The position numbers and the translations under genes were made by a program. From assembly GCA_963573305.1 (NCBI GenBank), contig OY754327.1, forward strand, positions 179,250,386-179,314,385: DNA of 64,000 bases, given 5' to 3'. The stretch is from Pyrrhosoma nymphula. Its lineage: Eukaryota; Arthropoda; Insecta; Odonata; Coenagrionidae. A model generated the notes under the pieces. That model saw only the letters and a program-made list of their open reading frames with translations, was not told the origin of the DNA and did no database searches. This document shows, in pieces, positions 26,428 through 37,577 of the stretch (positions are counted from its first letter, which is position 1; the number at the start of each line of letters is the position of its first letter).

Positions 26428-26925
26428 CTGTCGACGATGCCGCGTACGTCCCCCTGTGCTGTCCGACCATGGTCACGTGACCCCCGTGGATGCCGTGGTG
26501 ATGGTGCTGGTGGTGGTGGTGGAGTCCGTGGTGGTGATGGTGGTGGTGCATGAGGTGGGCTGCCTGGTGGTGGTGCGGCAACGCGGGGGGCATCACGTGA
26601 TGCCCCACGGGCGGCGCCACCTGACGCTGCGGCTGCTGCTGCCCGTAGAGGCCGCCCGCTCCACCGGGGTGCGGGTGGTGGTGCTGCTGGCTTAGCAGGT
26701 TGTGAAGCAGCGCCTTGCTGCCGGGAGAGTCCGCCGCACCCACCTCCGTCACCACTACGCCGCCTCCGTTGCCTCCGGCGGCCCCCGGATGCTGGCTCAT
26801 GCCTCCTCCGCCCCCAGCGGCCCCGCCGCCGCCTCCGCCCTCGGTGGGCGAGAGCGCGGAGCCGCTGGTCACGACGCCGTCGATGCGCCTCTGCTTCGAG
26901 AGGTGGTGCAACTCTGTGGTGTCCA
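26428..26925 (-). CDS. Eip74EF: Internal exon of E74-like ETS transcription factor (His/Gly-rich N-terminal region)
   Basis: Coding exon of 498 bp, read right to left. It follows a pyrimidine-rich acceptor (cctccctcgcag) and ends at a donor reading ACAG|GTAAAG, so it starts with two bases and ends with one base of split codons (phase 1-1). The translation opens DTTELHHLSKQRRID. It then has Gly/Ala-rich runs, the motif LLHNLLS, a Gln patch, a long His-rich segment with up to seven consecutive His, and ends HRGTYAASST. Drosophila E74 also has LLHNLLS, a His-containing linker and a segment like HRNYTTATTG directly before its PPSPADSGVSDVD block; here that block begins in the next exon. The family is an ecdysone early-response nuclear activator; this region lies outside the ETS domain. 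The 5' base of the first split codon comes from an unseen exon. Orthology is recognised from motif order and not from a search. The first in-frame GTG spans the acceptor and is not a start. Confidence 0.87.
26471..26482. promoter_or_regulatory. Perfect palindrome GGTCACGTGACC inside a coding exon
   Basis: A CACGTG E-box core flanked symmetrically by GGT/ACC, equal to two GGTCA half-sites with a two-base spacer. It encodes part of GHVTMVG in the His-rich exon, so coding constraint is the simplest explanation. Confidence 0.2.
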
Positions 26926-28179
26926 CTGCGAGGGAGGAAGAGAAAACGAGAACTTTAGGTTAGAAGAGGAAAATAATCCCTAAATCAGAACAATTAATAC
27001 AACTCAAGAGTCATTCAAAGAGAAATATTATACTATGCCGTTAAAAGTATTAGAAGCTTAGGTCTCAAGACCTATTGGAAAGGCTACAATGTTACTCCAT
27101 GCTGGGAAATCCCATGACGGAGTTATTATACATTAGTTTATATACGTACTTTAATATACATTAGGAGAATGAATATCATAACATGACTTTAAAAAACACG
27201 CCACGTAAAATCTTTTCGGTTGCGAAATGGCACACCTCAAACGTAGGAAGTGTTGTTTCTTCCTGGCGAATATTGTTTATCCTTCCGACAAGATAAGTCT
27301 TAAAGTCTACGACACAGGTCCTCTAATATCATATAAATAAAATGTTTATCACACCATAAGGTTTCACTTTGAATGATGAGAGAAAATTATATGGCTCGTG
27401 ATCACGCAATCAAATATATTTGTGACATAGCATTTCCTAAAATATTTTATTCGAAGATGAGTTTAACATGGTACAGATAAAGAACGGCGAAACAACCAAT
27501 ATCGACCGAGAAATCGCAGCATTATGTTTAAAAGGGAAATGCCTTAAGGACTTCACAGTTCAAAATAAAATTCCAAACTAAATGTAACATTTAAAATTTT
27601 ACTACGGTATAATCCTGTCCTTTTCCATATTGTATATTTCATTCTGACAGCGAAAAAAGAGAATTTTCTGTTGCAAGTGTTTTCTTATCAAGTCCGAAGT
27701 CTGAGATCAATATTTATCTGATCATACTCTATTGCTCATAGCTATATTCAAATTAAGTTTCAAGAAAAATTCTTCAGAAATGAAATCCTTCATTGAAACA
27801 ACAGTCGAAATATCGTCACATTAACAGTCATTCATTGGTTATTATTTGTAGTAGCATTTATAGTAGGCACCGGTGATTCGAGTCTATGACGCAAGAACGC
27901 GTCATTTGCGAGCAAGCGAAAACAAAAGAGAAGAGATATGCGCTCTTCCCACCGCTCCCTTGGCGCCACACGCACCAACGAACGGACACGCGGGGAGGGA
28001 GCAGAGGCTATCGTTTCCTCTTCGGCCGAAGTTGCGGGGATTTCTGGTGGTATGCCACTGAAAATACAGAATATTCGAAATGGCAAAGGATGAGGGAAGA
28101 TAAGAACGTAGTCTTAGTATTTACTTTCGATATCTTCCCCTCTCCTTAGCTCCCATGCCCTTTGCTGCCGAATGGGAAG

Positions 28180-28235
28180 ATAGATGGGGAGAGAGAAAGA
28201 GAGAGAGAAAGAGAGCGAGAGAGGGGAAGAGGTCA
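28180..28235 (+). repeat. (GA)n microsatellite
   Basis: Interrupted gagagaaagagagagag units over about 55 bp. Confidence 0.7.
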
Positions 28236-29481
28236 AGGGCAAAGAGTGAGCGAGTAAGTCCTCCATAATACGATCGCGACGCAAACAACCCAACACCACT
28301 CCGACACTCCCCTAGCCAACATCCTCCATCGTCCTTTATGTCTGAGCCTATTCCATCAATCCACATTACACGAAAAAGAAAGGGAAAGCAAAAGAGACGC
28401 CTCCGCCGAAAGACGCCACCCGGAATGAGTCCCCCTTCCCACCCACCCCCTTGTCCCTCACCCGACCAAGATTATTCAACTCCTCTGTACTCTCCCGCAA
28501 GATAGTATGCATCCTTTTTTTAATCACCAGTAATCTTCCGTTGTGAAGAGGCGGAGAAACATACTGTAATGCGAACCCAGACGTGTACGCGAGGGGCAAC
28601 AATACAACTAGCTCGCTAAATAGGAACAAGCTTTGGCAATTTCACTTGTCTTACAAATTCGCAAAGTTTGTCCTTTTCCTTCATGAAGAAATTTCACTAA
28701 GTTACCCCTGACATTGTTCGTTTTATTAAAATAGCTCCCTAAAATTACAATGACAGAGTGTAGCTTTCCTGAGTGAGCTTACATTGTTGTATCTGACGAA
28801 GTGTGGCTTTTTCCAGGATGAAATTACCCTCAGAGCCATATAAATTCGCGACAGAAGAGTTGTCTGCATGTTATATAACCATTTCAAAAGTCGTCAGGAA
28901 TAAATTCACCAGATACCACAGCATATTAATGAAATAAAATCAGATAGTTACTTCGTAAATTTAGGATAATAATATAAGTAATATAACTTAATAAATGAGT
29001 ACTCATTTCCTACCAGATCTTGAAGTCGTAGTCATGGAAACGAAATTTCCCGAGAGTGAAATTCCTCGTTGGGTAGAAAACTCAAAGGACCGATTAAATC
29101 CCTTTGATTGAACAAGATTAAGTACATCTCCGTTTCATAGAATTCGATTAATACCTGTATCATCAGCAGAAATATTCCATTTAGTAGTTTCGGTGAGCTA
29201 TGACCTAGAATATATGACCGAAAAGCAGCGAGACATATAATTCTTGAAAAAAATGGACTGAATATACGACGAATTTAATAATTACAGCGGAAGCTTGAAT
29301 GAATCGGGGATTTCGCAAGCGATAACAGCTAATCTATCTTCGTTCGCTCACAGTGGAGATGAATAGATAAAGAATTATTGACTGCTATCTTTCGAAGCAA
29401 TTCATTGTTCGATTCTCAAGGCTAAAAATTTGCCCAATAGTTTCATATCTAATAAAATAAAGGAATTACCTGCACCTGATG

Positions 29482-29569
29482 CACCTGAAGATGTCGCTTA
29501 TGCGATGAAACCTGTCGTATTGAATAAAATTTATTGTAAAATTTACAAAGTTTGTTTTGATTCTGTCAT
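29482..29569 (+). repeat. First copy of an 88-bp direct repeat with hammerhead-like core (putative Penelope-like pLTR fragment)
   Basis: This copy and 29740-29827 match at 83 of 88 positions without gaps. It contains CTGAAGA (29485-29491), one unpaired T, a stem (gtcgc / gcgat, with a terminal G-T pair) closed by ttat, then GAAAC (29507-29511), a two-base loop and GTC (29514-29516). The CTGANGA, GAAA and GTC core with a two-base-pair stem III resembles the minimal type I hammerheads known from pseudo-LTRs of Penelope-like retroelements. The extra T next to stem II departs from the consensus, so self-cleavage cannot be assumed. Confidence 0.55.
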
Positions 29570-29739
29570 TATGGAATTTTACAAAGTAACGCCTGAGAAT
29601 ATCGAGTTCATCAAAAGTGTCAGTATGGCAAAGAAGGCAAAACTCTGCCGGACCTTGACCATAAAATACCGAGTGGCATCCTTAAACATCTTCTTTAACA
29701 GTAGATGTCTTGCTCTTGGTGTGATTCCGAAGTACGTGA
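29570..29739 (+). mobile_element. Segment between the two repeats, possible Penelope-like element coding remnant
   Basis: The frame open from 29430 continues through both repeats to a stop at 29873. Between them it reads KAKLCRTLTIKYRVASLNIF and ends LGVIPKYV. A basic, Leu-spaced segment ending in a Cys...IPK-hydrophobic motif is typical of the N-terminal part of Penelope-like ORFs as I remember them. No reverse transcriptase or endonuclease motif is present, so this is at most a short, dead fragment. Resemblance is weak and unconfirmed. Confidence 0.35.
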
Positions 29740-29827
29740 CACCTGAAGATGTCGCTTATGCGATGAAACCGGTAGTATTGAATAAAATCCATTGTAAAAT
29801 TTACCAAGTTTGTTTTGATTCTGTCAT
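29740..29827 (+). repeat. Second copy of the 88-bp direct repeat with hammerhead-like core
   Basis: Five substitutions relative to the first copy. The core is CTGAAGA (29743-29749), the same stem II, GAAAC (29765-29769), loop cg and GTA (29772-29774) in place of GTC, both of which are permitted at a hammerhead cleavage position. Direct orientation of the copies matches tandem pseudo-LTRs. Confidence 0.55.
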
Positions 29828-30219
29828 CTTAACCGAAGGTCGTAACATTCAACTACTTGCGCAAAATATCTAGTACTCTGAACAGAGCAGGGGTTCTCGA
29901 TATATTACACAGAACTTTATGGGTTCATATTAACAAAAGATGACGCTATGAATAATAAGCCCGAGTAGCAATCATATAATTATCGCTGATCTGCATCATG
30001 TACTTAAAATAAAAATAACTATCACGAAAAAAAGAAATCGATATAACGCTGAATTATGGAAGTGGCGTGAAGGGCGTGATAGAGAGAGAGGGTTAAAGAA
30101 AAGGGGGGACGGGAGAATTTGAGGGCATGAGAGAGAAGCAAGGCAACACAGTTCGATAACAAGGTGGTGTTCATTCTCCAAAGAGATGGCGGGAAGGGAG
30201 CATGTACGGATGGGAGAGA

Positions 30220-30700
30220 GAAAGATATAAAATGGAGCGGTTAAATACGATTTGGCTCTCCTTCAAGAAGGCATTGAGGCGGGGTTGATGAGGGAGGGGG
30301 GTGAGAAGAACAAAAAAGGTGAGAAAGGAAAATGTACGTGTATCACGGACGAGGCTTGGCTCTACGCTTCGTTAAATCTCACGATCCACGGTCATTTTAC
30401 AGCACACTCCTCCTAATATATTACGCTCTCGCTTCCGCGAGGGCAGGAGAAGAGGCAAGAATGGATCGTGAGCGCGACAGAGGATGGCGCCCGGCCTTCC
30501 GAGCGCGAGTGAAGGACGCCGCCGCTTCGTCAAAGCGAACGGGGGGAGGGGCGGGGGAGCGTTGGGGGACTTACTTCGACCGAAGGCGATGTAAATTCGG
30601 TTACGGGCGGGAAGTATTTTTCCGTTCGGGACGAAGGACTACTCGAGCGTTATTTTTTCACGCGTTCTTTCCCCGGCTGCTTAGCTTCGCGCTAATCTGA
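30220..30700. other. CpG-rich island preceded by a TATA-like motif
   Basis: A gatataaaatgg motif (about 30224-30235) precedes a CpG-rich block at 30420-30690 (gcgcgacag, gcgcccggcc, gccgccgc). It could be a promoter region, possibly of an alternative E74 transcript or another gene, but there is no supporting coding exon. Confidence 0.25.
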
Positions 30701-32869
30701 CTTGAAATTTATGATTACCGAAACGAATCTCTGGATGTGAATAGAATATTTAAGCTGACAAAAGTATAAACAAGGGAGTGTCGGCGCACACTGAAACAAA
30801 CACAGACCCTGATGCAGCCTTGCCTCTTTGGCGGGAAAAATAAACAATGGGAATAGATAGTTCGAAGCGGATACACATGAAAGCGACTGAATATGCTATC
30901 CTCGTGCTTCAATGAGGGGCATCAGCAAAGAAAAATCATCAATAAAAATGTCGCCATGAAAACTTGTTCGTTCAGTGAGCGTATAAGAAACTGAGCATGG
31001 GCAAACAAAGCATGTAACGTGGAATCATAGCATCAAACACAAGTTTACTATTAGGAGATTATTATGTAATAACATTCCACGGAGGCTAAAATATGTTTTC
31101 CAAGTTATATCAGACTTCTTAACAAGTAACTCAAGAGCTTGACTTTGATAAAATGGTGCGAGAGCAGATGCATTTATGCAGAAATGAAATCATCCAAAGA
31201 GATTGTTAATATTGCAGCACTTTTATAATAATATTGATTGAAAGTAAGGAGTTGGCGAGATAGGGAGGTCGGCATCTTTGGGACAATCAATAAAGAGGAA
31301 AAGAGGAAAAAGTTTTGAGAGAGAGAGAGAGTGGAGATGTTGAATGCTTTGAGAAATGGAGGGATGAAAATGCATTAGGGGGGTTTGGATAAAGGGGTGG
31401 TTTTAGAGGGAATGCAGACAGATCCAAAAGGGGGGATTTCTATTCCACATGGTCCGATCCACTCGACGGGGGTCGGTTTCTCGGAAAGTACCCAGAATAT
31501 GAGAAACGGTTGACTAAGGCGTAAGAGAGAATGAGAAGGGGTTGTTTGAGTCGCAGTAGGGGGGAGGATCAGAGAGAAAACCTTAGTTGGGCGGTTACGG
31601 AAGCAGCGTATGTGATATGTAAGAGGAAGAGATGTCAAGGGGAGGTACACAATACGAAAAAAGACGTTTTCGCCAAGGGAAGGGAAAGCGAGCAGAAAAA
31701 AATGATGTCCCGACCATCGCCATAACAAGAGCACACAATGATACGGTTCGTTCGCAAAGAAGAGGAAGCCTCCAGCGGAGGGAAGAGCCAGGGGGGCTGC
31801 GGGATGTGCGGGGACTGCGGACTCCGGGGATGAATCCGCCCCCTGAAATTACCGGGTGGTCTTCTTTCAGATTGCCATTGCCAGAGGAACTCTTTGGTAT
31901 AGCCCCCTCAAAATCCCGTGCTCACTGTCTGGATTTCGGGTACACGCCGGCATGCACAGAAAAATAGAGCAGTATAAAAATCACCCCTCTATTGCCCCCT
32001 CACATTGACAATTGCACCCCGGACCATAAAAAAATACCTCGGAGAGTAAATTATAGCGCACAAAAATGGCAACTCCATATCATACAGCAAGAGTGAAACG
32101 AATACTATGAACCACCAGAGCAGCAACGTTTGTAAAAAATTCAGAATAAACGATTGGCTGATCAATATCTCTCTACCTAGTCCGCTATCATCCACCAACC
32201 CTTATTCCCACCTTCACCCCTTCCCCCTCGAATACCCCTCTTGAATATACACAACGCTGTAAATATTTATAGCTACGCAATAAGAGTAGTCATAGTAATA
32301 ATTGCCGCTTTCCGGTGAAGGAAAAGAGGCTTCCTCCCAAGGGCTCTCCCCATATTCCCCACTCCCCTTTGTCTCGAGTTCTGCGTGTTGGAGAGCAAGA
32401 GATACAGAGAGAACAAGAGAGGATAGAGAGAGACCGATCGGCATTGTAAACGAGCAGCCTCTCAAGGGTCTTTGGGATGATTCAGCGATGTAATAGCAAA
32501 CACCTTGACCGCAACTTTTGACCGTCAAGTGTCGCTAATGAGCGCGAAGCTTCGGTCGAGAATCCGCGGTTGGAAAAGACCAATTGTACAGTGGCGCATT
32601 CATGCTCCCGGAGTTTATGTAATGAAGTCGCGGGATGATTGAAGACTTCCTTCTTTTCTTTCGGAACGACATAACAGGAGGGTTTTCACAAACAAACGGC
32701 CAGGTCAATAATTCCGTCATTGCCGCGAGGGCGATTAAACCTCGAAAGGCAGGATGTTAGCAACGAAACATTTACATACGTTCTAGTGGGAATAGTTCTC
32801 TTACGATTAGAGGGACAATGAGGGGTGTTATCCGTTGAAAGTCATTGCACATACCCTCAATAATTTAAA

Positions 32870-33800
32870 TTAGAATATTAGTTATTTAAAAGGGTAAATA
32901 ATTCTAATACATGCAATAGAAAACTTTAAGGTAGCTTCTCATACATAGCATTTTACATGTATTTTACGCTGCTCAAGATAATTTTAAAACCATAATTCAA
33001 AATTCATTCACGGTCATAAAAGTAAGGAAATTAACGATGCACCTTTTAATACAGAAAATGACATTCCGTTACCGATTCCGTTAGAAATGAAGATACTTAG
33101 AGAGAAATAAGCTAAATATAATTAGAAGAACTAATAAGGGAGAAAAACAAAAGAAATTTTACCAATGAAAGGCGGAAGCAATAAAAAAGCGGTCAAAAAT
33201 AGGTAGGGTAGTATTGGGTACGGAATGATTTTTTAAATTAGTTCACTGGAATGTCATGAGCAGGTTTTTTGGCAAAAAATAATTATGAGAATGCCGGCAG
33301 AAAAACTGCTTAAGAGACATGTGATCTGACAAAACGGTGGACATTAAATTGCCCTTCACAATGTTCAACTTTGAAATACAGCTATAAACTCACGTAATTC
33401 TTCACCCTCTGTCAACGAGGATAAATAAGCCTAAACATTAAAATTGTATTCGGTTGAATTTATTTGAATAGAATAAATTAACCACAATGCACAACCAGGA
33501 ATTTCCGAGGAAACATTAAGGAGAAACAATAAAGCTGATAATTGCTAACCAAGACCTTGGCAGGAAAAAAATTTCAACGCAGATACTAAAATAAATATTT
33601 TTTTAACCCATAACTTCCATCTCCAGTAGCCCCAATTGGAGCAGTTCCCATCCCTAGAAAATATATCATAATTAGAAGAACTAATATGAGCTGCTAAGTG
33701 CTTTTAAATGTACGACAGCACGGCATACACTACTAAATGATAAATCATACTTCGCAGAGTAGTGTTCAACAGCCGTTGAATAAGAGGACTTTTGCGAACC
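32870..33800. other. AT-rich stretch without recognisable features
   Basis: Low-GC DNA with no open frames of interest. A short sequence, taattagaagaactaata, occurs twice (about 33119 and 33670), the only repeat I see. Confidence 0.5.
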
Positions 33801-34259
33801 GCGCCTATTATTAAAGTCTATGAACTATCTTTTCTTACCGCAGGCAACACGCTGCTCATTCCAGCGGCACTTGCCACGAAGGCACGGGGCAATCGAAACG
33901 AACACAGAGAAGAGGAAAACGACGAGTCCCAGCGAGAGTAAAAAAGAGCAGCACGGAATAGCGCGCGGAATTTATTTCTTCCTTGAGTACATTTTTTTCG
34001 GGTCCGCACGTGGAGCCAGTGCAATTCTCGTTTTGTTTTCGGAGGCTCTCACCCGATAAAGAAGTCCGCGACAGGACTCCCGTTCCCACTCCATGCTCCT
34101 CTCTAAGCCCTCGCATCGCCCCTCCCTTCACCACCGATTAATAAAACCTACTGATAAAAACGATCTGTTCTTCCTCTCCCGCACACACGCTCATGCTCCT
34201 TGGATTTTCAAGGCCGCCAGCCTCTAGGGCAAAGCACCCGGCGAATATATATACCCGTA

Positions 34260-34620
34260 GAATGGCAAAGATGAAGGAAGAGGCGTAATGGGGCGGATGT
34301 GCGGTGGCGTTGGGAAGGGGTATTCGCCGCCGAAAGGGTTGAGGGAAAGGTCGAAGAGGGAGGGTTTCGGAGGTTGCGGGGAGGGGGCAAGAGCAAAGGG
34401 GGGGGGGGGGGGGGGTGGCAGAGTGAGAAGAGGAGGAAAAAATAGAGGAGCGTGAAAGGAAAAGTAAGCAATGGAGGGAACAGAGGAAGGGAGAGAAGCG
34501 GGCAGGAGGCTGTGCGAAAGCAAGTAGTTTCCTCGAGAGCCGCGAGAGGGTGCTGGAGACGAGACAACTCGCTCGCTCGAGGGCGAGATTGAGCCATCGA
34601 AGGAAAGAGAGAGGGAGACT
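34260..34620 (+). repeat. Polypurine tract with an 18-G homopolymer
   Basis: G/A-rich plus strand including an uninterrupted run of G at 34398-34415. Frames of 178-182 codons on the minus strand are Ser/Pro/Leu-rich products of the bias. Confidence 0.65.
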
Positions 34621-35999
34621 GTCCCAAGTGCACCATAAACACTATGGCCATAAGAATTGCACGGCTGTTTGCACGCGTGAAGAAGCCATGCTTCAGCAAT
34701 TGAAGTGCCAAAATCCATAAGAAATGCGAAGGAAACGAATTCATATAAACATGGGCATCCGAACCGATGCATTTCAGTTCAAAGGAGGCGGATAAATTTT
34801 CTCTCTCCGTATAGATAACACGATATTATATTCTCAGAAATATTTCTTCTGGACAACACTCGCAACAATATCTGAAGAAGAGCCACAAAGAAATGTACAA
34901 GAAAATGCCTGAAAATAGGCATTGCTCAGGGCACAAACTGCAGGGTAGGATCGAGGAAAGGAGAAACTTAGAAAGCACTCTCTGCTCCTCTGCGGAATCG
35001 GGAATCCAATTAGTTTCAAAAGTAGAGCATACACGACATCAAACAGAACAAAGAAAGCGGAAGATTTAAACAACCGGAAACTTGCGAGAGATCTAAAGAA
35101 GAAGAAAGTGAGAATACGTGGAAGGAAAATACCATTTTGAGTGAAGTGATTTTTCAACACCAACACCATTCTTCGCATGGCGATAATGATTAATCCAGCA
35201 CAGACTTTCTTATGATGTTGCATCTACGTTGCATTGGGTACGTTACTTGCTCATGCTAACTCAACCTGGGAAAACCGAAAATTTCGTAAGAGTAGAAAAA
35301 ATGTTTATAGACACATGTTGTTAGTAAAACATCTTCTAACAGGTCTTCTCCAAATCGCAACGCACTAGCAACAATAATGAAAACCTGTTGACAAGGATAA
35401 ACGTTTTCATTTCAGAATGATGCATTAATTTTGGCACGTTTTTTTTCGACGATACCATAAATTTCCTCAGCCAAAGCAAGCATAAACCCAAAAAATTGTC
35501 CTAGGAAAAGTTAACATCGATAAGACAAAAATACCAGCTAAAGACATGATTTTTGCTTAAATTTTCATCTCTCACTAGCACTGTCTTACTAATATATTCG
35601 TAATTGCCCAAACGTTAGCTTACATATTTCTAAATTCCATTGTTCAATTAGTACTTTCTAGCAGTAGGTAGTTCAACACTTGCCTTGAGTGGCCCAGGTT
35701 TCATCTCCCATAACACCGTATATTATGACAGATACACGGATTAGAATAAAAAAACAATAAAGAGAGGTGGTGTAAGGTAGTTTGGCCGGGTTTAGATTGA
35801 CCTTGAAACGGGAAAGATCGCGAAAGGGGAGAAAGTCCGATGGAACAGCAGGGATCGTGAGTCGTCCAGAAAAGAGGGAAGGAGGGGAGTGAGACACGTT
35901 GACAAGTAGGAAAGGAGGCAGGCGATGGTTGGGAAAAGAATTGAAATACATGAAGGTTGTGAAGTAAAGTTGGGAACTAGGGATTGAGCGAGGAAGAAA

Positions 36000-36240
36000 A
36001 GGTAATAGGAATGAAAGAGTTGGAGAGATAGGGGGAGAGTGGGGGTAGGTTGGGCGCGGAAGGAGTGTGGAGGAAACGGGTGGAGAGAGAGACAGGTGCA
36101 AGGTAGGAGAGACGAATGAGGAGGAAGTGAGGAGTGGGAGGTGGCGGGGGAGGAGGAGGAGGGTGCGAAGGGATGGAAGCGATGGAAATAGGGAGGAGAG
36201 AGAGAGAGCTAGGGAGGAAGAGAGAAAAAACGCGCGTGGG
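36000..36240 (+). repeat. Polypurine tract
   Basis: Almost exclusively G and A with gaggagg and agagagag units. It creates long opposite-strand Leu/Ser/Pro frames (264 codons) that I do not call as genes. Confidence 0.6.
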
Positions 36241-37535
36241 CTAACGAGGCGCGTGAGATTTTTTTCTCTCCCTTTCGCATCCTTTTTCTCTCTTTTTCGT
36301 CGAGTGCTGGGAGTGAGGATGAGAAGAAAGAGGGAGAACTCGGCCGACTCCCTTTTCGTGCAGCCGCCCCTTAGGACGACCGAAGGACGCGCAGCATTCC
36401 GATGGACGGATATTCGCGGGCGAGGAGGGAGCAGTCGAAAGACTCCCGGGAAATGATTTCTTTCCAATGATAGAGATCCCAGAAGGACAAGATGTGGGTT
36501 ATGTAAACTTCGCAGTGTAATAAAATTTTCACGTTTTCGAAATCTCTGAATGATCCATTAAACACTTCCATCTTAGACTAGCTATTTAAAATATATTTAC
36601 CAAGAGCTAAAATAAAGCTACAATAAAATTGGGTTTCTTGAGCTATAAGTTCTCTTGTATGTACCCTACTGTGCCGGAATTCAATCCGATGTAACCACGT
36701 TCAGAAAAACTAAAGAAAAATAGGAAAAAATAATAAAAAAAATCTCTCAGCAAGGATAATGTTACTATCAGGAGCAGGTGGAAAGACTTGGCGCTAGGAG
36801 CCAACTGATGAAAAAGATATAAACATTTCACTAATAAAAAAGCACAGGAAATGTCTTTTGATAAAGCGAGTTCCCGCGCTGGTCCGCCTTATGGGGGAGT
36901 ACACCAGTCAGCAAATTCGAAGAAGTTAAAAAAAAGTGGACACAGAGACCGGAATGGAAAAATGGAAATGAAAGGAGCGGATGAACTTGAAAGAGTTCAT
37001 GGCCAGATGGAGGGAGGGAGGGGGTGGGAGAGAGGACGAGGGATATTCGGAGTAAATGGTCGGGAAAGGTGGGAAGGTGGCGGGGCGGGAAGTGCTCTGT
37101 CCATTCCGGGAAGAAGAAGCAGCGGCTGATGGAAGCAGGGTGAAGGAGGGTGGAGGTTATCTTCCACGAAAAATGACGCTTCGCTGTAATGGAGAGGTGC
37201 TTGTACTCCATCCGAAGTTCCCCTGCCCGTATGGCCGAAATTATGAAAAAAAGGAGAAATCTTTCGTGTGGCTACATTAATTCATTACCTAAGATTATAA
37301 ACCAAGTACCACACCAACAATCCTATTGAACTGGGAAGCATGGTGGCCATATCTTTTGCACAATTTTGTTCCCAGTCTTAGACCGACCCTCCCAAGAGCA
37401 ATGGAAAGTAAAAACTAAACGAAAAAAAAAGGAAGAGATAAGGAATGGAACGGTGTTACAAGCGTCCACGCAAGTAAGCCTCAACGCAACAATCGCATTA
37501 AAACGTAGTAATGAATCTAAAATTTTTTAGGAGTA

Positions 37536-37577
37536 AGCGGAAAACTTTCCTTTCATTAACTAGCGGAAAACTTTCCT
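37536..37577 (+). repeat. Two 16-bp direct repeats
   Basis: agcggaaaactttcct occurs at 37536-37551 and 37562-37577, identical copies 26 bp apart. Function unknown. Confidence 0.6.

Noticed and set aside
29430..29873. Intact gene of 147 codons
   Set aside because: The frame contains two copies of a noncoding-type repeat with stem-loops, so it is better read as a retroelement fragment.
35673..36467. 264-codon minus-strand open frame
   Set aside because: Opposite strand of a polypurine tract; Leu/Ser/Pro-rich and without motif.
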